Under the pieces are notes generated by a model. It had not been told where the DNA came from, made no database searches, and saw only the letters and a list, made by a program, of their open reading frames with translations. Shown in pieces: positions 61,196 to 64,000 of a DNA stretch of 64,000 nt (its first letter is position 1; every line of letters begins with the position of its first letter). The position numbers and the translations under genes are program-made. Source of the DNA: Trichomonas vaginalis G3 (Eukaryota; Parabasalia; Trichomonadida; Trichomonadidae); NCBI RefSeq assembly GCF_026262505.1, contig NC_067205.1, forward strand, positions 12,152,001 to 12,216,000. Reading direction: 5' to 3'.

Positions 61196-62752
61196 TTATT
61201 TTCCACAAATTCCCAGAGGATCTTCACTATCATTAATCCATTTGGTTGTTATAGCTTCTGCGCGCTGTTTTATCGCTTGTTCGTCAAGACCCATTAATTG
61301 TGTAACTAATCCTTCCAAATACGTCATTGCGAACTGTAACTGTGGGTCGTCTGAGACATTCTCATTAAAAGACATCGTATACAAAGCGATCGACATCCAT
61401 TCTTCGCAGCCAAATGCGATAATACAAATTTGCAAAACAGGGAACAGAGAATCGAAGTCGATTTCGACATCTTCAGGGTTAACACCCTTATATATGACCA
61501 ACAGCTTCGACATACATTTGGCAGCTTCTTGAATAACGTCCCAAAAAACGTGAGCGATGTCAAACGGATTCGTTAGAATAAGCATCTCAAAAAGCATGTC
61601 CACGACGGTTTTGAATGGCCAGTCCATACCGGCCAACATGTTAAAGGACGTATGTTGGAATTCTTCTGGAAGGTCTGTTTTAGCGATAGCGGCCGGGAAT
61701 ACAGCGTTCAGCTTTGGTAATTTTATCTGTCTGTTTATACCAAATGGATATGGCTTGTGCGACCACGCAATGTCGAATAAAAGATGTTCGTATTCAACGA
61801 AGTTGTTGTTGTTCTCGGAAAGATGCTCAATAATTGTATATACGTCGAGGTATTTAAGAACAGATATCTTTTCTTCAAATCGTTGAATAATTTTTCCTGA
61901 ATTCGATAATGGGTGCAAAGCGTTGGAATACCAGTCTCCTGTGCCTGGCTTTGTAGGTACGAGTGGTTTAATATGCTTCTCGAGTATGGAAAGTTGCTTT
62001 TCGAGCTTTTCTGTTCTGGCATCTTTTAATACTAAACTGTTGAGGAATCTGTCGGTTTCTATCGATGGAACAAGTTTGTATGACTTTGGAATAGCTTTCA
62101 ACCAATCCAAAAATGACGTACAACGCGAAATATTGACTTTCATCATATCTGCGTAAATTGAATGAAGTCTGAGGCTTTTTCTCTGGTATATACTTTGTAT
62201 AGCGGCTTTATCACGATTTTCTTCAACTCCTTGGCGAAACAGATCGTGCATTTCTTGAATTAACAAATTTCTATTTTTAAGTATCTCTGTTTTCTTGATC
62301 ACATGGAGATTTAGTTCTCCCTTATATTGTTTAATATGATTTTGAATGATTCCCGTCTCATTCTCAAGTAATTTCAGTCGAGCTTTGTTTAAAGCGTTTG
62401 TTGAGTTCGAGAACTTAGCTGATATGCTGTTTTGATCTATATACTGTGTAAAGTCTTCCTTATCGATTGTAAAAATATCTGTCTCCGATTTATTTTGCCT
62501 GATTTTTGGTTGAAATGAAGTAATATCATTGGCAAAGATACTATCACCTGTTGAAATCTGTTCAAATAATAGGTTTTTATCAAAATCCATTGACTTAAAT
62601 AATCTCTTTTTCCTCTTTTTTTCTCCAGAAACTTCAAAAAGGTCTGCTTTGTCTTCTGTTTTAGGAATTACGCGGACCTTTGGAGGAGGGAGCTCCGGAG
62701 CTTCTCTTTTCTCTGCTTTTGAAATGTTTAGGGGATCAAAATCATCATCCAT
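61196..62752 (-). CDS. VPS9-domain-like protein (putative Rab5-type GEF)
   Basis: 518 aa from the ATG at 62752 (MDDDFDPLNISKAEKREA); the frame extends only to a TTG further upstream, and an initiator motif lies about 31 nt before this ATG. Residues 1-120 are polar with a Lys-rich patch (KKRKKRLFKS), 140-210 form a coiled coil. The C-terminal 200 residues include IDFDSLFPVLQICIIAFGCE, EEWMSIALYTMSF and DPQLQFAMTYLEGLVTQL, which fit the VPS9 pattern of an Asp-rich hinge, LLPVL-type helix and a final amphipathic helix. VPS9 proteins exchange nucleotide on endosomal Rab5. The match is by pattern only. Confidence 0.6.
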   Translation of the reverse strand: MDDDFDPLNISKAEKREAPELPPPKVRVIPKTEDKADLFEVSGEKKRKKRLFKSMDFDKNLLFEQISTGDSIFANDITSFQPKIRQNKSETDIFTIDKEDFTQYIDQNSISAKFSNSTNALNKARLKLLENETGIIQNHIKQYKGELNLHVIKKTEILKNRNLLIQEMHDLFRQGVEENRDKAAIQSIYQRKSLRLHSIYADMMKVNISRCTSFLDWLKAIPKSYKLVPSIETDRFLNSLVLKDARTEKLEKQLSILEKHIKPLVPTKPGTGDWYSNALHPLSNSGKIIQRFEEKISVLKYLDVYTIIEHLSENNNNFVEYEHLLFDIAWSHKPYPFGINRQIKLPKLNAVFPAAIAKTDLPEEFQHTSFNMLAGMDWPFKTVVDMLFEMLILTNPFDIAHVFWDVIQEAAKCMSKLLVIYKGVNPEDVEIDFDSLFPVLQICIIAFGCEEWMSIALYTMSFNENVSDDPQLQFAMTYLEGLVTQLMGLDEQAIKQRAEAITTKWINDSEDPLGICGK

Positions 62753-62776
62753 CTTTGGTTTTAAATTTTTATCAAT

Positions 62777-62785
62777 AAAAAGTGA
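62777..62785 (-). promoter_or_regulatory. Initiator-like motif of the VPS9-like gene
   Basis: Minus-strand TCACTTTTT, matching TCA(+1)Y(T/A)Y(T/A), about 31 nt upstream of the ATG at 62752. It supports that ATG over the TTG at 62788. Confidence 0.6.
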
Positions 62786-63134
62786 CAACCGGATCTATAT
62801 TTTTTTTTCTATGACATTCTGCCACAAACTTCGATCTGATAATGAAAAACGGAATAATCTTTATATTAGTAGAGAGGCTTAGGGACATTTAGACATCATT
62901 ATGAAACTACTAATTCATCCTGAAAATGACTTACACTATTTTACATTTTAATCGTTATTTTATTTCATATCACATGGCAGTATTCTATAGTCTGATTTTA
63001 ACTAATAATCTATGTTAAAGACAGTACATGCCTTAAAACCTTATAGATTTTCATTTACATTGCATATCAACCTTCATTTTGTTTATGGTCATTAGATAAT
63101 TAAAGCATTGAGTATATAAATGAACTGATAATAC
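62786..63134. other. Intergenic stretch
   Basis: About 350 bp of AT-rich DNA; nothing else seen before the small inverted-repeat element at 63135. Confidence 0.4.
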
Positions 63135-63261
63135 TAGTGTGCAGAAAATAATTCTTTGCGCATTCATAAAAGATAAATTATTTATACATTAAGTATTGCA
63201 TTGAATCATTATCAAATAAGTACAATGGTTAAATAGGAGAAAATAGATTTTCTGCACACTA
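63135..63261. mobile_element. Candidate TA-flanked MITE (about 123 bp)
   Basis: Inverted repeats GTGTGCAGAAAAT (63137-63149) and ATTTTCTGCACAC (63247-63259), each bordered outside by TA (63135-63136, 63260-63261). A TA duplication and short inverted repeats are the mark of Tc1/mariner-type non-autonomous elements. Similarity between the ends continues weakly inside. No coding capacity. Confidence 0.65.
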
Positions 63262-63445
63262 TAATGTATAGATTTTCCTAGGCCTTTCATAGGAAGTAAA
63301 ATATGGCTTATTTTCTAACTACGTTATGGGAAATCTTCGTGGACAATATTTTCCAGATTTATATTCTGGTAATTTTCCATCATAGTGTATTTCAAACATG
63401 TATTATATGGTAAAATGAAAATGTGTCTTTTTAAAATTTTTATTA

Positions 63446-64000
63446 ATGTCCGAGAAAAACATTCCAAAGAAATACAGTGAATTGCGAAGCATCTACAAAA
63501 ACTACATCGATGCATATAATGCGTTGTATCAGCTGAAAACTGAAAAAGGAGAAGGATTAAACACAATTTACAAAATGATCAAAACAGAATTGATTGAATT
63601 CAACAAACAGCTTCCACAAAATATTATCAGAGACATCTCAAATATGAGTCTGTATAATAATCGCTATACGAAGTCGTATTTATCTCTTGCCAAACTCATT
63701 TCTGATGAATATCACGTAACAGATGTCAGCAATATTGAAATTGCTTTTAATTTCTTGTTTTATAAAGAATATGGAATTAAATTAGACAAATCTAGTAATT
63801 TCGATAAAATTAAATTCAAAAATCTGGATATTCATTCAGAAAACACAATTTACAGTGCCATTATGAATGATAACAAAGAAGTATTCATTTCATTTACGCA
63901 AAGAGAAGGATTTGATAAAAATCAACAACTTAAAAGCAGATTTTATCCAAAAATAAAAAGAAAAGAAAGTTATGGAACTTTTGATAAAAAAATATTCATT
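63446..64000 (+). CDS. Ankyrin-family protein, DUF3447-type N-terminus (runs off the window)
   Basis: 185 open codons from MSEKNIPKKYSELRSIYKNY to the window end. The wording YIDAYNALYQLKTE, NNRYTKSYLSLAKLISDEYH and FLFYKEYGIKLDKS is that of the large T. vaginalis ankyrin family, whose members continue with DUF3447 and many VGADKEAK repeats. After about residue 165 (KSRFYPKIKRKESYGTFDKK) it departs from the usual family wording (YP.DG.SLLELCC), so this copy may be degenerate further on. Partial at the 3' end. Confidence 0.85.
   Translation, partial: MSEKNIPKKYSELRSIYKNYIDAYNALYQLKTEKGEGLNTIYKMIKTELIEFNKQLPQNIIRDISNMSLYNNRYTKSYLSLAKLISDEYHVTDVSNIEIAFNFLFYKEYGIKLDKSSNFDKIKFKNLDIHSENTIYSAIMNDNKEVFISFTQREGFDKNQQLKSRFYPKIKRKESYGTFDKKIFI

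Overview
The window is AT-rich, almost intron-free eukaryotic DNA that reads as a trichomonad, most likely Trichomonas vaginalis. Evidence: (1) initiator-like TCACTTCATT / TCATTTT / TCACTTT motifs lie 17-31 nt upstream of several start codons; (2) two ankyrin genes carry the T. vaginalis family wording (LEVVKYLISVGADKEAK repeats; a DUF3447-type N-terminus with NNRYTKSYLSLAKLIS); (3) large Polinton/Maverick elements are present. The species call is inference; the parabasalid call is firm.

Layout. 1-4435: a gene-poor stretch and a YqhD-like iron alcohol dehydrogenase (minus strand). 4436-23904: Polinton copy 1 with identical 162-bp terminal inverted repeats and a 6-bp target duplication (AAGGAA), lying 12 bp upstream of the start codon of a host gene of unknown function (23917-26202). 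26671-27270: a small Cys-rich, Mis18/Yippee-like protein. 27488-41819: Polinton copy 2, closely related to copy 1, with only a right terminal repeat, sitting in an ankyrin gene whose 3' part follows. 42604-46212: a CLC chloride/proton exchanger with a TrkA-C tail and an ankyrin protein. 46653-50092: an SLC45/sucrose-type MFS transporter gene split by a 2.0-kb non-coding element. 51364-63445: a charged protein, a 5'-truncated PreA-like gene, another 5'-truncated gene fragment, a four-GAF phosphodiesterase, a beta-helix (Pmp-like) protein, an unknown protein, a VPS9-like protein and a small TA-flanked MITE. 63446-end: the start of a DUF3447/ankyrin gene.

The most unusual finding is the element in the transporter gene (47352-49367). 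It has no ORF of note. Instead it carries about 18 consecutive near-perfect hairpins (mostly 48-71 nt, stems about 18-28 bp) that alternate between two classes. Each class keeps a conserved inner motif while its outer stem changes sequence but stays self-complementary. I know of no named family with this architecture.

A second signal is a set of tiny GC-rich double-hairpin elements (about 25-33 bp) scattered in the two Polintons. They are present or absent between copies, the same one recurs in unrelated genes, and several are read in frame as short peptide inserts. The Polintons also carry a phage-type fibre gene whose middle domain differs completely between copies, a primase-helicase cassette flanked by inverted minisatellites and present in one copy only, an HNH-like module in the DNA polymerase, and a shared TAAATG start signature unlike the host initiator. 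Both Polintons are broken fossils of recent age.
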